Shown: positions 38,139-51,200 of the stretch, in pieces
Layout: each line of letters starts with the position of its first letter
How positions within the stretch are numbered: position 1 is the first letter of the stretch
From: Dipteronia dyeriana
Taxonomy: Eukaryota > Streptophyta > Magnoliopsida > Sapindales > Sapindaceae
NCBI GenBank assembly: GCA_032871835.1
Contig: CM065303.1
Coordinates: 58,070,597-58,134,596, forward strand
Direction: 5' to 3'
DNA: 64,000 nt
Program-made: the position numbers and the translations under genes
The notes under the pieces: generated by a model
Database searches by the model: none
Told to the model about the DNA's origin: nothing
Seen by the model: the letters and a program-made list of their open reading frames with translations, nothing else

Positions 38139-39390
38139 TTGGTAGTTAGAAAATCCGTCGAGACTTTCTAGACAACGATTGACCACGAGGTACGTGTGCT
38201 CCGTAGTGGTCAGATCCGGCGGGATGGGTAGGTTTAGGGTTGTAGATGATAGGGGAGGTCAGACTGGGATAGATCAGATAGTCCTAGTAGGGGCGGTTGG
38301 TCTGACCAGTGCACCAAGCCTTTCGTTACTCATTGTCTCTACCTATCTTAGCAGGATCGATACTTTGGTAGGAGCGATGCTATTGGGATAGAGACTTATT
38401 CTTTAAGTGGATGGATCTTGTATAATTTAATGCAGGTAAAAAAAATAGGTTTAATTATGTAAGAAGTGGCTCAGTGGAGCTTACAATATGTAGCCAAGTA
38501 GCATCAATACATTTTGTTCAAGCAGGATGTATTAATGTTATTTGGCTACATAATGTAAGCTCTCCTAAGCCAAGTAAGATTGCGGTTCTAAATGCTCATT
38601 TTTCACTAAGGTGTCAACCCCTTTATTCTTCTTGAGTAGAGGTATTTAGAGGGTGTCTTTTATATGGGTAGGTGAGGGACGCTTTCAGTATCTCGCTCGT
38701 AAGGGTACAGTGTCAGCGTTGCACCTGTCAGGCGGTGTTCCCCAAACTTTCTTTTACTAGTTTATGAGCTTTCTACTTGTATTTTGTTGGGAAGTGCGAT
38801 TGCCGCCTTGATGTTTGAGGTAGTTAACCTTAGGTGGAGCTGGATCGGACCGTTGACAATGAGGAGCCTAGGAGGAATCTTATCCATCAGAGAGTTCCTT
38901 TTTTTCCTTCCCATTGTTTGTTGCTTGTGCATTAACAGCTCAACCAACCGTCATCCTATGTTCTCCTTTCTCCTTTTCTTGTGATGGTTCCTTTTTAGTG
39001 CTTGCATTAGCCCTATGGTGAGCTCCCTGGTGCTTTTAAGGCGAGTCCTCTGGTTCTAGAAGTACTGTTAGGGCATACATGATGGTTTACCAGGATTGTG
39101 AGGTCACCCTGTTTCGCTTACTTTTTAGGTATCTACCACCTCCTAGTTGGGCTATGGTCCCTAGCCTGAATCAGCTCCAGGTTTGGATTGGGGATTCCTC
39201 CCTTAATTAGGCTATGGCTCTCCATGGTTTAAGCTTGCTTCCTGGTTAGGGTTTGATCCAAATCAAGCTCGGACCCATAAGTGGACCCAGCCTACGGCTT
39301 AAACCGGGTCCTATCAAGAGGAGTGGTTCACGAGGTTCTTGGCGGTGAGAAAATCCATCCTTGGAGAGATGACCAAATTTTACCGTTTAC
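38139..39390. repeat. Unclassified repeat X, copy 2: about 1.25-kb insertion with a matching empty site
   Basis: The uninterrupted copy at about 41808-41830 joins what lies on both sides of this block, so the block is an insertion. Its left side begins TTGGTAGTTAGAAAATCC and a similar GTGAGAAAATCCATCC occurs near its right end. Related to 32188-33719. It contains a 40-bp-arm hairpin at 38473-38566. The superfamily is not identified. Confidence 0.6.
38473..38566. repeat. Hairpin: two 40-bp arms, 14-base loop
   Basis: Arm 1 (38473-38512) contains GAGCTTACAATATGTAGCC. Arm 2 (38527-38566) contains the inverse GGCTACATAATGTAAGCTC. Five or six mismatches are spread along the stem. The dimensions are compatible with a small-RNA hairpin, but origin as a transposon foldback is as likely. 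Confidence 0.85.
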
Positions 39391-40140
39391 AGAAAATAAA
39401 CATAAAGCGATGAAATATCTTTCACTTTTCCATCCTTACTTTAAGTGCAGATGAATATGAAACCTTATACTTGTGAAGGATGTGGGTGGAAATACTCTTT
39501 GTATTAGTTTGCTAGTTTATATTTAGACAAATTATATGCAGTAACAAGTTTACATGGGAACTCAATCAGCCATCAAATGACAAACAAGAAAGGTTTTATT
39601 GTTGTAGATATAAAAGATGGTGGTTGTCTTGAATTACAGGTAATATCGCTTGTATAAACTATAAACTTTATGAGTAAAAAAAAATCTTGTATGTATTTAT
39701 GTATTTCGTTAGTTTTCATTTAAGCTTGTTCTTGCTCTCCACTTGAACAAGGCTCATCAGATACTATTAGAGAAGAAGGTTTGAGAGAAGAAGAAGTGAC
39801 TAAAAAGTATTCTCTTATCATTGGAGCATTATAATAAAGTAAATTTTTAAATACATTTCTCTGATTCATGGTTACATCAGAAGACGTAAGACTGATTTCC
39901 AGATTAGTCGAGACCATGTTAACTTTCAATTATATTCAGCATTCTCAAACAATACTTATTCATTCATTTTATTGTCATTGATTATTCTCCATTTCAGTTA
40001 TAGGTTCCTAAAGTACACAATCATGTGCTTTGCTGACCGTAAAAGGCAATTCATATTATGTTGGTAATAGAGATTTCAAAAGAACCTAATGGTGATGGTT
40101 GAAACTATCATAAAGAATGTGTCCTAGAATTATGATTATC

Positions 40141-41594
40141 AATTTCTAGAACTCAATTGTTCTCTAAGTTTTCAAGAAAAGTCACTTTTTTACTCGAGTT
40201 TGAAATATCAGTTTATTTAGCCCTTAATTTTTCAGAAATACATCAAAATTGTCCCTTAAACCAAAAAGTTAACGATCAACATTAACACATCCGTTGAATT
40301 GACTATTTTGCCCTTGAATTTAAGTTTTTGTATGAAAAGACTTTTTAGTCTCATTTATTATTAAAATATTTACATATTTACAATTTGAACATGATTAAAA
40401 AGACTTATATAGCCTTGTTAATATTTCAATATTATGAAATTACCCTTTCATTATTAAATTTGAATAAATTGTGATAATTAATTTAATTACTGTTATGTTC
40501 ATAAAATTGATTGTTATTCTAATTATAACTCTATAATATGTTATTAAAAGTTTACATAAAAAGTGTAGTCATGAAAACGACATTTTTTTTAGATTAAGTT
40601 GAAGGTGGCCACTTTTATTCCAACGATTTTTTTTTTAATCCTCATTCTAGCGATTTTTTTTTTCTAAAATTCTCACCCAGGACTTCATAAATAGCCATTA
40701 AATACATCCAAAACAATTCAAACTTGCATAAACAACTGCTAAATATACCAAATAAATAGCTCAAACTTGCATAAACAACTACTAATATACCCAAAAGAGC
40801 CGGTACAGATCTATGTATAAACATCCTGATAATTAAACCAAAAACAGCACATAAATTGTATAAAACAACCATTAATCATACCAAAAAACAACACAAAAGC
40901 TGTATATAATTAATTGGCAACACAATACCAACAAATCTGATACGAAAGACTGCAAATAAAAGCACATGCTGGCTCAATCAACTGCTAGCAGAGCCATCCA
41001 GAACTCTAAATTGTTCTGTAAGAACACCAAATTCAGTACGTTACATCACCAAATTATGACCATGAACCACTAACAACCCTGATAAGTATAATAACACTAA
41101 ATATTGAAATTTAAACATTGTTTCTTCTGAAACCTTTCTATGAGCAAATATTAGGAACCATGTTGCCTCTTATCATTTGCCAATTGACTTTAACTTTCAA
41201 TTCCATATACATGTGTCTTCTTCCCTTTCCCTTTTTTTTTTTTTATGCATGCATTCTATATAATTTTGTTAGTGTTTCCATAAGAAATATTTCAGATTAT
41301 AATGTAAGCTATATTAAAGAAAAACAAATTCTAACCATTTTAGTTGAATTTTGATTTGCAACCCTATGAGTTATGACATGTTCTTTTGTTGTGTTCGATG
41401 GCCATTCATTCAGTGCACCTAACACAAAATGTCTTATTAGTTGCAGGGCCTTCATCGACTTCTCTTCTTCTATTCTTTATGGGCTTGCCAACAAGATTTC
41501 ACTTTAAAGTTGGGTCAATAGGTGCAACTTCCACATTGGACCGGTGATAAGATTCAGGAATTGGGTTGATGACCCCATTGTAAGCCATTTTGGA
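40141..41594. other. Spacer between the two duplication copies
   Basis: No gene was recognised. Two related stretches at about 40706-40735 and 40761-40790 (CAAACTTGCATAAACAACT) form a short local repeat. Confidence 0.45.
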
Positions 41595-42570
41595 AGGCTA
41601 TCATATTTCATTGAGTTAAATGTATGACAAAATGGAAAGATATATGATGGTATGAGTATCACATCAACGATTCTGATTAGTATATTAATTTAAAATATAT
41701 ATTAAATCGTCAAACTGACTATGAATCAATAGATATAAAAAGATGAAATATTTATATAATGTCTTAGATATGACTATTGTAAGAAAAGAAAAAATAAATA
41801 AAGAGTTTGGAAATAATAGAAAATACAATGGGATAAAATATCTTTCGCATTTCCATCCTTACTTCAAGTGTAGATGAATATGAAACTTTATACTTGTGAG
41901 GAATGTGGACGGGAATACTCTATGCATCAGTTTGCTAGTTTATATTCAGAAAAGTTACATGCAGTTGCGAGTTTACATGGGAACTCAAACAGTAATCAAG
42001 TGACAACAGGAAAGGTTTTAGTGTTGCGATATAAAAGATGTTGATTGTCTTGAACTACAGGTAGCATCACTTGTTCACCATTGTAAATATAAACTATAAA
42101 CTTGACGAGTTAAAAAAAAAATCTTGTATGTACTTAAGTATTTAGTTAGTTTTCTTTCAATATTACTCTTGCTCTCCACTTGAACGAGACTCATAAGGTA
42201 TTATTGGAGAAGAAGGTTGGAAAGAAAAAGAAGTGACTAAAAGTATTCTCATATCATTGGAGCACTACAATAAAGTAAATTTTAAAATACATTTCTCCGG
42301 TTGAGGATTACATCCGAACACGTAAGATTGATTTTCCGATTCATTGAGATAATGTTACCTCTTTGTTCTGTTCAACATTATCAAACAATGCTTACTCATT
42401 CATTTTTATTGTCTTTGATTATTCTCCTATAGGTCCCCAAAGTACACAATCATGTACTTTGCTAACTGCAGAAGGCAATTCATATGATGTTCGTAATTGA
42501 GATTTCAAAAAAACCTAATGGTAATGGTTGGAACCATCATAAAGAATGTGTCATAGAATTATGACTATCA
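41595..42570. repeat. Segmental duplication, copy 2 (uninterrupted)
   Basis: The counterpart of 37905-40140, about 970 bp without the repeat X insertion. A frame at 41875-41995 reads KLYTCEECGREYSMHQ, resembling the N-terminal half of a plant C2H2 finger, but the HxxxH half is degenerate and a stop follows. Confidence 0.8.
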
Positions 42571-44879
42571 ATTTCTAAAATTTATTCAATTCACAAATTA
42601 CAAAGATACTCCAACCAAAAATAACACACATTTTTATACAATTAATGGAGCAATCATGACAAAAACTAAATCAATTATCACAAATCTAACAAAAATTAAA
42701 TCAGAATAAATATCAAACAAAACAAGTAATAATAGTTATCAAAAGAGCAAGTAATATTGTTCTCCGTCTAAATCACAGCTGAAGAAGAGTATCACACGAG
42801 GCCGCCCTGTGATAGTGAGCATCTTGGTGCATTAACATTTAGGCTGTGTGTGTGTGTAAAAAATGAATAAAATGTGGATATTGACATAACATGCAGATTA
42901 CATGAGTTCCCTTTAGATTTTAGATCAAGCTTGCATGAGATGCAAACTATATGAATTTTATTATAAATGTAAGTTCCTCATATTTTGATTGGGTCATTTC
43001 GTTGATAAACTACATTGGGATTTGTTTGTAAGGGTAGATTAGGCTTCATTGTTCGTTATCAAGCTTCGATGACATCCTCAAGCTCAAGCGCACTTCAAAG
43101 GTGTATAACGTGCTTAACTCTCTTTGGAGAGACTGGTTTCACACACACACACACTCATGCATGCCTTACAGATCTTGCATTTGTGTTTCAATCTTTTATA
43201 TGTTTGTTCTTCTTTACATTTCTCACACATGCATCTTGGTGTTAGCTCTAAGTGTGGTTGTGTTCTATGTATTTCATTTTTCCGTTTGTTGATCTGAAAT
43301 GTTTGCACATGCATGTTGGAGTGCTATCCTTAACGCGTTGTATGGCCTCCCTAAAGGTCTCTATTGCGTGGGTGGTGGTGCGCGGGTTCCTACCCTCTCA
43401 GTTACCACCACACTGAGTGCTAGTGTTCTCGGATCTCTTTTACGCGGGTAGTGCGTGAGTCCCTTACCCGCACAGTAACTAGCGCACTACGCTATTTTTG
43501 GTGTTTTAAATTGCTTCTTTCCAAAACGACGTAGCTTTACTTTGACCTTATATATATGTTGACTTCTCTCTTGCTCGTTTTTATGAGTTCAAAATACATA
43601 CCTAGTGAGAGAAACTGATTTTTAAGAGAGAGAGAGAGACTCATAAGAACTCACTTTTACAACTTTAAACCCATTTCCATGAGCATCTAACATCATCTAG
43701 CTTCTTTTAGGTTATATTCTTGCATGGGTCTTCATCAACACACATGACTTGGTAAGTAGAATATCATCTTCATTCATTTTAGTGTTATTACTTAACGAGA
43801 AATCTCTTATATGACTTGTTTGCATATAGACCAAGTTTTTATGTACAAGTTGAGATTTTTTTTGTTGATTAGTGGGTGTTGTATTGTGATAGATATTGCA
43901 TCTAAGCTTGCATTTATTTTATATGGCTAAGTTATATGTATGTCATATAACAACATGATATCAAGAATTGTTTGACTTGTTCATTCATGGTTAGATAAAC
44001 TAAAATGTGTTGACCTAACATTTGTGCATTTAAAATATTCTTACATATTCACATATGTTGTTATATCTCTTCATTGATTGTTAAGCTTTGTGACTAAGTG
44101 ATTTATTGCACAAGGTAGTTGGTCTATGATTACTATTAAACGCCTGTTGGGTAGAGTAAAAGGGTTGGTGACCAAGGATTGTGTGACTTGTGGTCAACCT
44201 AAATTATAAACTTTTATTTCAATAGTGGATTTTGAGGACCGTATATGGCTAGAAAATATCCCGTGAGTTTTGTTCAGTTGAAGGGTTTCTCATATAAAAC
44301 AACTAGTGTTTTTTTTTCCGTATTTTATTGTTATTTGAATGCTTACTATTATGGTGCAATTTTTGTTAACATTAATTAGGTCGAAATATGATAATCAATC
44401 GATTAAAGCCTATTCACCCCTTCTAGGTTGTTTAGACATACACTTTGTTGTAATTTCAATAAAGCTTCAAAAACATTTTTTTTAGATGTTAATAAAAGTT
44501 TACAACTTATAGCCAAGAAGTAACAACCTTGCTCAAAAAGAGAAATGGAACTCATTTTCAAGTGACGAAACTAACCTAGTTCAATAAAAATATTATGTTC
44601 TAAGAACATAATCGACAGTGTAGACATGTGAGGCGCGGATACCTATTTAGAGGTGCAGTGTGATAACGGGACTGTAGTTGGTAGCAGATGACCGAAAAAC
44701 GAGGATGGCAAAGGAAGCAGATAGGTTGTGTCGTGGGTTTAGATGCCATTCGTTGAGCATGTTAGCCATGCGACGCAACAACTGAAGTGGCGATGACATT
44801 ACAGTGCGGCTTCAGGTTCGGTGGTATCCGGTTGGTTAGGGAGTTGAAGTTGTTAATAGACTGTTTTGATATTGTTGTT
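42571..44879. other. Intergenic DNA with possible LTR-retrotransposon leader relic and short palindromes
   Basis: At 43355-43500 two related, imperfectly palindromic blocks occur (GTGGTGGTGCGCGGG then AGTTACCACCACAC; GCGGGTAGTGCGTGAG then CAGTAACTAGCGCACTAC). Near 44405-44430, CCTATTCACCCCTTCTAGG resembles the leader found just after LTRs in several plant Copia elements. No coding domain was found, so the retrotransposon call is weak. Confidence 0.3.
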
Positions 44880-45275
44880 TTAAGAAAAAAAATGAAACCT
44901 TTTTTTTAGGAGAACATCATTGAGAAATTTATGTTTCGTTGGAGAGAAAGAATGTAGAGAGAAAATATATATAAAAAAAAAACTCAAGAGACATCACCTG
45001 CAGGTTATAAGAAATAAATAAATAGACCTATAATATGTATTTTGTGGATAAAGATTGAAAGATATTTTGTATGTTAAAAAAAATGAAACCAATTTTTTTC
45101 TAAGAAAATCATTGGGAAAATTATGTATTTTTGGAGAGAAAGAATTTAGGGAGAGAGAATGCAGAGAGAGAAAAATATCAATGAAACACAATAGACATTG
45201 TTTGCGGATTATCAAAAAAATAGACATAGTATATATTTTTATGGATGAATATTGTAAGATATTTTGCATGCCATA
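44880..45275. repeat. Imperfect tandem duplication of about 190 bp
   Basis: AAAAAAATGAAACC occurs near 44886 and 45079. It is followed in both copies by a GGAGAGAAAGAAT word, an ATAGAC word and AGATATTTTG-ATG. Confidence 0.85.
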
Positions 45276-48227
45276 TATCCAAAATATATAGGTTCTTATT
45301 CTTAAAAAAAAGAACATCTCATATACACACACGATATTTTTCCCATCAGTGCGTAATGATGTGAAGAAAATGTAGGACATTCAATCTCATATAAGATTAG
45401 TTACGATAACTAAAATATACATGATTTTAGAATTGTACTTTCTGTTTTTCTTTAATTGTATAAATTAAATCAATATTTAAGTAGAATATATAAATTAGAA
45501 AAAAAAAATCAAAAGAACAATAAGGATATTTTAAAAGATTTTATAAATCAAATCAATATTTATGTAGAATATTTAATTTTAAGATGAAATGAGGATAATA
45601 AAGATATTATAAAAAAGTTATTAAATCCTGAAATAGAATATTTCATAATCACTTTTAAAAAGTAACTCCTCACATACTTCTTAAAATCACTATCAAAACT
45701 TGTCAAATTATCAATTAATCACTTTAGTAAGCTGTACTAAACATCATTTTATATCAAAATTATAAAATAAGTTGATTTTAACTTTTCAAAAACAGTATCA
45801 AATTGATTATTATTTCAATTAATTGAATATTAAGTATTTATGCAAAACCAAAAGGTATGTTATTGCAATATACTTTAAAAAAAAGGTTGTAAGGGAAATT
45901 GAAAAAATGATCCTCATCCTCATCTCCATTTAGGGATAATATTTTCCTCTAAATGGTGATGGGGATTTTGAGATTCGGGGAAAATTGAGAAAAAAAGTTG
46001 TTAGTCCTTCCACGACAATAATGTTGTTGAAAATTAGGATTGACAAAAGTCAATTAACGGTACATGATGTTTGTATAATTTGCCCTTAATGTTTTTCCTT
46101 TAAATTTTATTACACAACTCCACTTATCTTTTACTCCTTTAACTCTTTAACATTAGAAGTTAATGAGAGAAATCTAATTGCAAGGGATGTTTGGTTTTTC
46201 ATTTATCAAAGTTCAAGTATGGTTTTTGTCATTGTCTCCGACTTTCATATATTCATATAATTATGATTAAATTTAGGGGTTGTTCATGCAATTAGCCTTT
46301 TTAAATAAACAAATTACAACTGTATAAGGCAAAGTGTATCTTCCAATTCCTAGAGGACACCTCCACAAACTATAAAAGATGTCTGAACTCTTCCGTTTGG
46401 AGGGAATTTGCCACGATCTCCTCCAATCGAATTGGATCACATCAAATCTCCTCTGATGATTGGAAGAGTCGTCTGTATGCGACGATGTATCACCGTTGTA
46501 GTTGTTTGCTTTTCTTTTTTTTTTAATTACAATGTAATTTAGTCTTTTCCTTATGGTGTCAAACTCAGTCAATTAACTTAACCGTTTATGATTTTTAGGG
46601 ATATTCGTGTAATTAAGAGATTAATTGTTGAAGAGTGCAATTTCAGATGTATAATGGGGAAGTTAATGCAATTTTTGATATGCAATTGATATGGATATTT
46701 GAGTGTGCACTTAAAAGACAAAAAAAGTGGTCGTTTGTTTTTTTTTATCTGGAGATCCTAAATTTTATTAAAGGCCGAATAAGGATGGACACCCGAATGA
46801 TATGTTTGTATTTTACTTTTTTTTTTCTCTGAATATAGTGTTAATTTGTTTGAAAACAAATAATTTGATATTTATTCCATATTTACTATTAATTATTAAG
46901 GAATGAAATTGAAAATATGAGGATGAGTTGTTCATGGGTTGGAGATAGAGATAGATATGGAGATGTATGTAGTTTTTATTATTTATTTATTATTATTTTA
47001 GCTATTTTTTATTATTATTACATTTGTTTTGAAAAAAAATTATATTAATTATTTTAGACAGAGGTATTTAAGTCATTTCACTTGAAAATATGTGTAAATG
47101 AGTAATATTATTGGTAATCCACTAAATATCTTTCTATATTCCATTTAACTATTTTTTTTTATTAATAACAGTTTTATATCAATTAAAATTACTAAAGAGG
47201 ACAAAAATTTTCTGACACAGTTCAAACTAATTATTAAACTCCAAAAAAAATCTAATTTAAAATAACGTTTAAATATTGTTGTTATTTATGTTGAAATTTT
47301 GGAATTAAGGTTTTTAAATTTAAGTCAAGTTTTTGTACTTTTTAAATTTAAATGTATTTTTTCCCTAACTTTTTAAGATTTCAAATGGTTAAAAAAAAAC
47401 CTCATTTAGCTCGGTAATGTCCAAGTTCGAGTCGACACCGTAGGTGCTATATAAAAAATTGTTGAAAGAAACAAACGGTGTCAATTTCAATCTTCCATGA
47501 AAAAAATTAATTTTGGAGTAAAATGAATCTTTAGATTTTTTTTTTAATTTAAATTTTGATAATTTAATATTTTAAGATAAAAATGATAATTTTATAATTA
47601 AATGGAGTGTTTTTAGATATTTTTTAATTTCAATCATTTCTATAATAAAATGTCTTTAGAAAAGAAAAGTTAGAAGAAAAAAAAAAAGGGATCGCAACTT
47701 ACAAGGAGAAAACCTCATAGTAAATTTTAACGTATTGAAACGATGACGGCAATGTACTTATATGTAATTAATACGAAATTGACATTTTTCGCGTATTTGT
47801 GATAAATATCGGGGTCTTATTGCAATTTGCCCAAAATTAAAAAGGGGCTTTTATTTGTTTCACAGCAGATCGATCCTACTGTTACAACTTAACATGTACT
47901 AGCAGTAGAAGATTAAACTAAAAAAAAACCCAAAAAGTGAAAAAAGGAAAAAAAAAACCCGTCACTTTGGAAACTCAAGAAGGAAATCAATAAAAAGAAA
48001 AAAAAAAGGGGAAAAAAGTCAGCCAAGAGGAAATTAGGTCACATTTATTTTAGTGCAATCAAATTAATCTATCACCGATTCGATTCAATTTCCAAATTTC
48101 ACCAGATCTGGATTTCAATTAGAGGGAGATATGTTCGTATTTAAAGAAGAAAAGATTCGTAAACGACTTTGATTTCGAATCGTCGTCGTTGAGAGAATAG
48201 AAGAGAAGAAGAAAAAATTTGTGTTGT
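45276..48227. other. AT-rich intergenic DNA upstream of VAC14
   Basis: No gene is seen. Two stretches (46000-46290 and 46560-46640) have features of degraded MITEs (GTATAATTTGCCC, GTTCATGCAATTAGCC). From about 48040 the sequence becomes the VAC14 promoter and 5' UTR. Confidence 0.45.
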
Positions 48228-48237
48228 TTTAGGGTTT
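48228..48237 (+). promoter_or_regulatory. Telo-box-like motif (reverse) just upstream of the VAC14 ATG
   Basis: TTTAGGGTTT, the inverse of AAACCCTAAA, ends 11 bases before the start codon. It probably lies in the 5' UTR. Its function is inferred from its frequency in plant housekeeping genes. Confidence 0.4.
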
Positions 48238-48248
48238 CTGATTCTGAC

Positions 48249-51200
48249 ATGGCCGATGCGCTCTCTGTCATTCCAGCTGGAGTTCTTCGTAATCTTGCCG
48301 ATAAGCTTTACGAAAAGCGCAAGAATGCCGCTCTCGAGGTAAATTTTATCGAATTCGATATCATTTTTGGGGTTGTCAAGCTTTTGTGTTTGTTTTTGAT
48401 GTGTATGTGTATGTGCATATGTGTGTAGGTTGAGGGCATAGTGAAGCAGCTAGCTTTGGCGGGGGATCATGAAAAGATATCCGCGGTGATCAATTTGTTG
48501 ACCTCGGACTTCACCTACTCTCCGCAAGCGAATCACCGGAAGGTTTTCATTTCTTTTTTTTTTTGTGTATACTGTTTCGTTACTGATTTTTTTAGTTGAT
48601 ATTGGGAATTGTTGGTTAACTTGAAAATATCTGTGTAGGGAGGATTGATAGGATTAGCTGCTGCCACTGTTGGGTTGACTACTGAAGCGGCCCAGCATCT
48701 CGAGGTAAATATTTTTTTTCGTTCATGTAGTCAATTTTGGACTTCTATTTGCAGATCAAATAACTTGTAGATAGTTGTTTAACGAGGAAGATTAGATATC
48801 ATAGTATGTCCGAAGTGGGGTGATGGCCTTTTAAATAACTGTTGCAAGGCCTTGTTGATATTTGTTCATCTATGATATACTAAAATTTATCTTTGAAACT
48901 CTGAATCTGTACTAGTTGAGTTGGCTGTGGGAATTTCCTATTCCATTTCTAGGCCATTCCCGTCACTAAGTAATATCCCAGCTTAATAGTAAAAGCTTTT
49001 AGGATTTATGTTTGATATTATTAAGTGACTAACTCGTTAAGCCTCCTCATTCTGGCTTATTAGAAGTACCTTTGAGTTTCAATTTTGTTATGCATATATT
49101 AGTTTGCTTATCCTTTGTAGCATGGAGATATGCTGGGCAACTGCCCTTAAAGTTCCCTGGTATTTATGCTATTATCGTTTTCTTCTTCTCTTTTAGCTGT
49201 AGGACCTTTTTTTTTTTTTTTTTGTAATACATTGGCTTGTTTTAGGTGTATTTCTAGACTAAGGTACCCTCCATTCTTGGTCAAACATCTTAGGAAAGAT
49301 AACCATTGTCTACACTGAGAAAGAGGGATTACTTGTTATGCTATTAGTTTCTCCGCTGTATCGTTCTCTATGTGGTCTATATTGATTAAACCGACATCGG
49401 TTTAACCTACATTGGTTTGTTTTAGGTGTATATCTAAACTAAGGTACCCCATTCTTGGTCAAACCTCTTAGGAAAGATAATCATTGTGTGCACTGAGAAA
49501 GAGGGGTTACTTGTTATGCTTTCAGTTTCTCCACTGTATGGTTCTCTATGTGGTCTAGATTGATTAAACCTAATAATTGGCTGTCATATATGAAGAATTT
49601 ATTTTTTTCTAAATCTTAAAGCATACTGAAAGTTTTCTTCTATTGAATTTTTCTTCCCACCCCTCCTGATTCTGTGGTGTTCTAATGATTTTAATTTTTC
49701 TTCTGATGCAAATTTACAGCAAATTGTGCCACCTGTGCTTAATTCTTTTTCTGATCAAGATAGCAGAGTTCGTTATTATGCCTGTGAAGCTCTGTATAAC
49801 ATTGCAAAGGTTAGAGCAGATTGGTTGTTTAGGTTTTTTTCTTTACTTCAATGTATACCAAGGTTGATACGTTAGCTTCCACTGCTGCACAGGTTGTAAG
49901 AGGAGATTTTATCGTATTCTTCAATCAGATTTTTGATGCATTATGTAAGCTTTCAGCAGATTCAGATGCCAATGTACAGAGTGCTGCTCATCTCTTAGAC
50001 CGGCTTGTAAAGGTGAATACTTCCTTCTCCCCTTAAATATGGGATTTTCTGATTGTAATGATCTGAAAATAGGAATTCCTTTCTTCTTGGAATAATGATC
50101 AAATTTTACTATGTGAAACAGGACATTGTCACCGAAAGTGATCAGTTCAGGTGTGCAATCTCTAGTCCCAGATAAAAAATAACTCTTATATTCAGATGCA
50201 AAAAGTGGAACAAGAGTCTTTCACTTGCTTTTATAATGTAATTAATTCTGTTGTTTTTTTCGTGGTTTTTTTTTTCCTCAGCATTGAAGAATTCATACCC
50301 TTGTTAAGAGAGCGCATGAATGTTTTAAATCCTTATGTGCGGCAGTTTTTGGTAGGGTGGATCACTGTTTTGGACAGTGTTCCAGATATTGACATGCTGG
50401 GTTTTCTTCCTGATTTTCTTGATGGTAAATAATATTTCATTATCTTGAAATTGATGTGCTTTCTAATTTTATGTTTTCTTTTTTAATTTTTATTGTTTAA
50501 GGTGTTCTTTTCTGTTGAAACTTAGAAACGTCTTGAAAAATTTCAGGTTTGTTTAACATGTTAAGTGATTCTAGTCATGAAATACGACAACAAGCTGATT
50601 CAGCTCTTTCAGAGTTTCTTCAAGAGATTAAGAACTCTCCAGTAAGAATTCTTCTAACTTTGATCTTCTGATTTACTGTTTACTGTGACATCTGCTTGCT
50701 GGCCATTTCGCTCTTGAAAAACATTTTTTGAGTTTTACTGCTTTTTCTCTGTCATTTAAGGAATCATAGGGTTGTTGCATTTTGATTTTTTTAATTCAAA
50801 CTGAGATTAGGTGATATCATGCATCATTTGCATCAAGTATTTTTCATGAAAACAAATTCTTTTATTCATTTGTAATTTTCTGACTCGAGCAGTGCTACTC
50901 TTGAAGTCTGTAGATTATGGTCGCATGGCTGAAATACTGGTGCAGAGGGCAGGTTCGCCAGATGAATTTACCCGGTTAACGGCCATCACTTGGGTAAAGT
51001 AGAATCAGCCATTTGCCAATTTTATTTTATTTATTTAAAAAATATTCTCAACCATGATTTCTGTATATTAATTTTCTTATTTTGAAACAAGTCTGTTTCA
51101 TTGTAACTTTATTTTAGACAAATAATCAAATTCTTCAATTTGTTGATTGAACAGATAAATGAGTTTGTAAAACTTGGTGGGGACCAGCTAGTTCCTTACT

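Larger units (their letters stand above)
37905..40140. repeat. Segmental duplication, copy 1 (interrupted by insertion at 38139-39390)
   Basis: The two parts, 37915-38138 and 39391-40135, align in order with 41600-42565. Shared words include TATCATATTTCATT, GTATCACA-CAACG, CATCCTTACTT, AAGTGCAGATGAATATGAAA and ATTTACATGGGAACTCAA. A fragment near 39451 could read NMKPYTCEGCGWKYS, reminiscent of half a C2H2 finger, followed by a stop; it is not a gene. Confidence 0.8.

Noticed and set aside
39720..39929. Minus-strand frame of 69 codons ending GEQEQA
   Set aside because: The duplicate copy at about 42155-42330 has stops and frame changes in the same frame, so there is no sign of coding constraint.
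41875..41995. C2H2 zinc-finger gene
   Set aside because: Only the Cys half (CEECGREYS) is visible; the His half is degenerate and stops follow in both duplicate copies.
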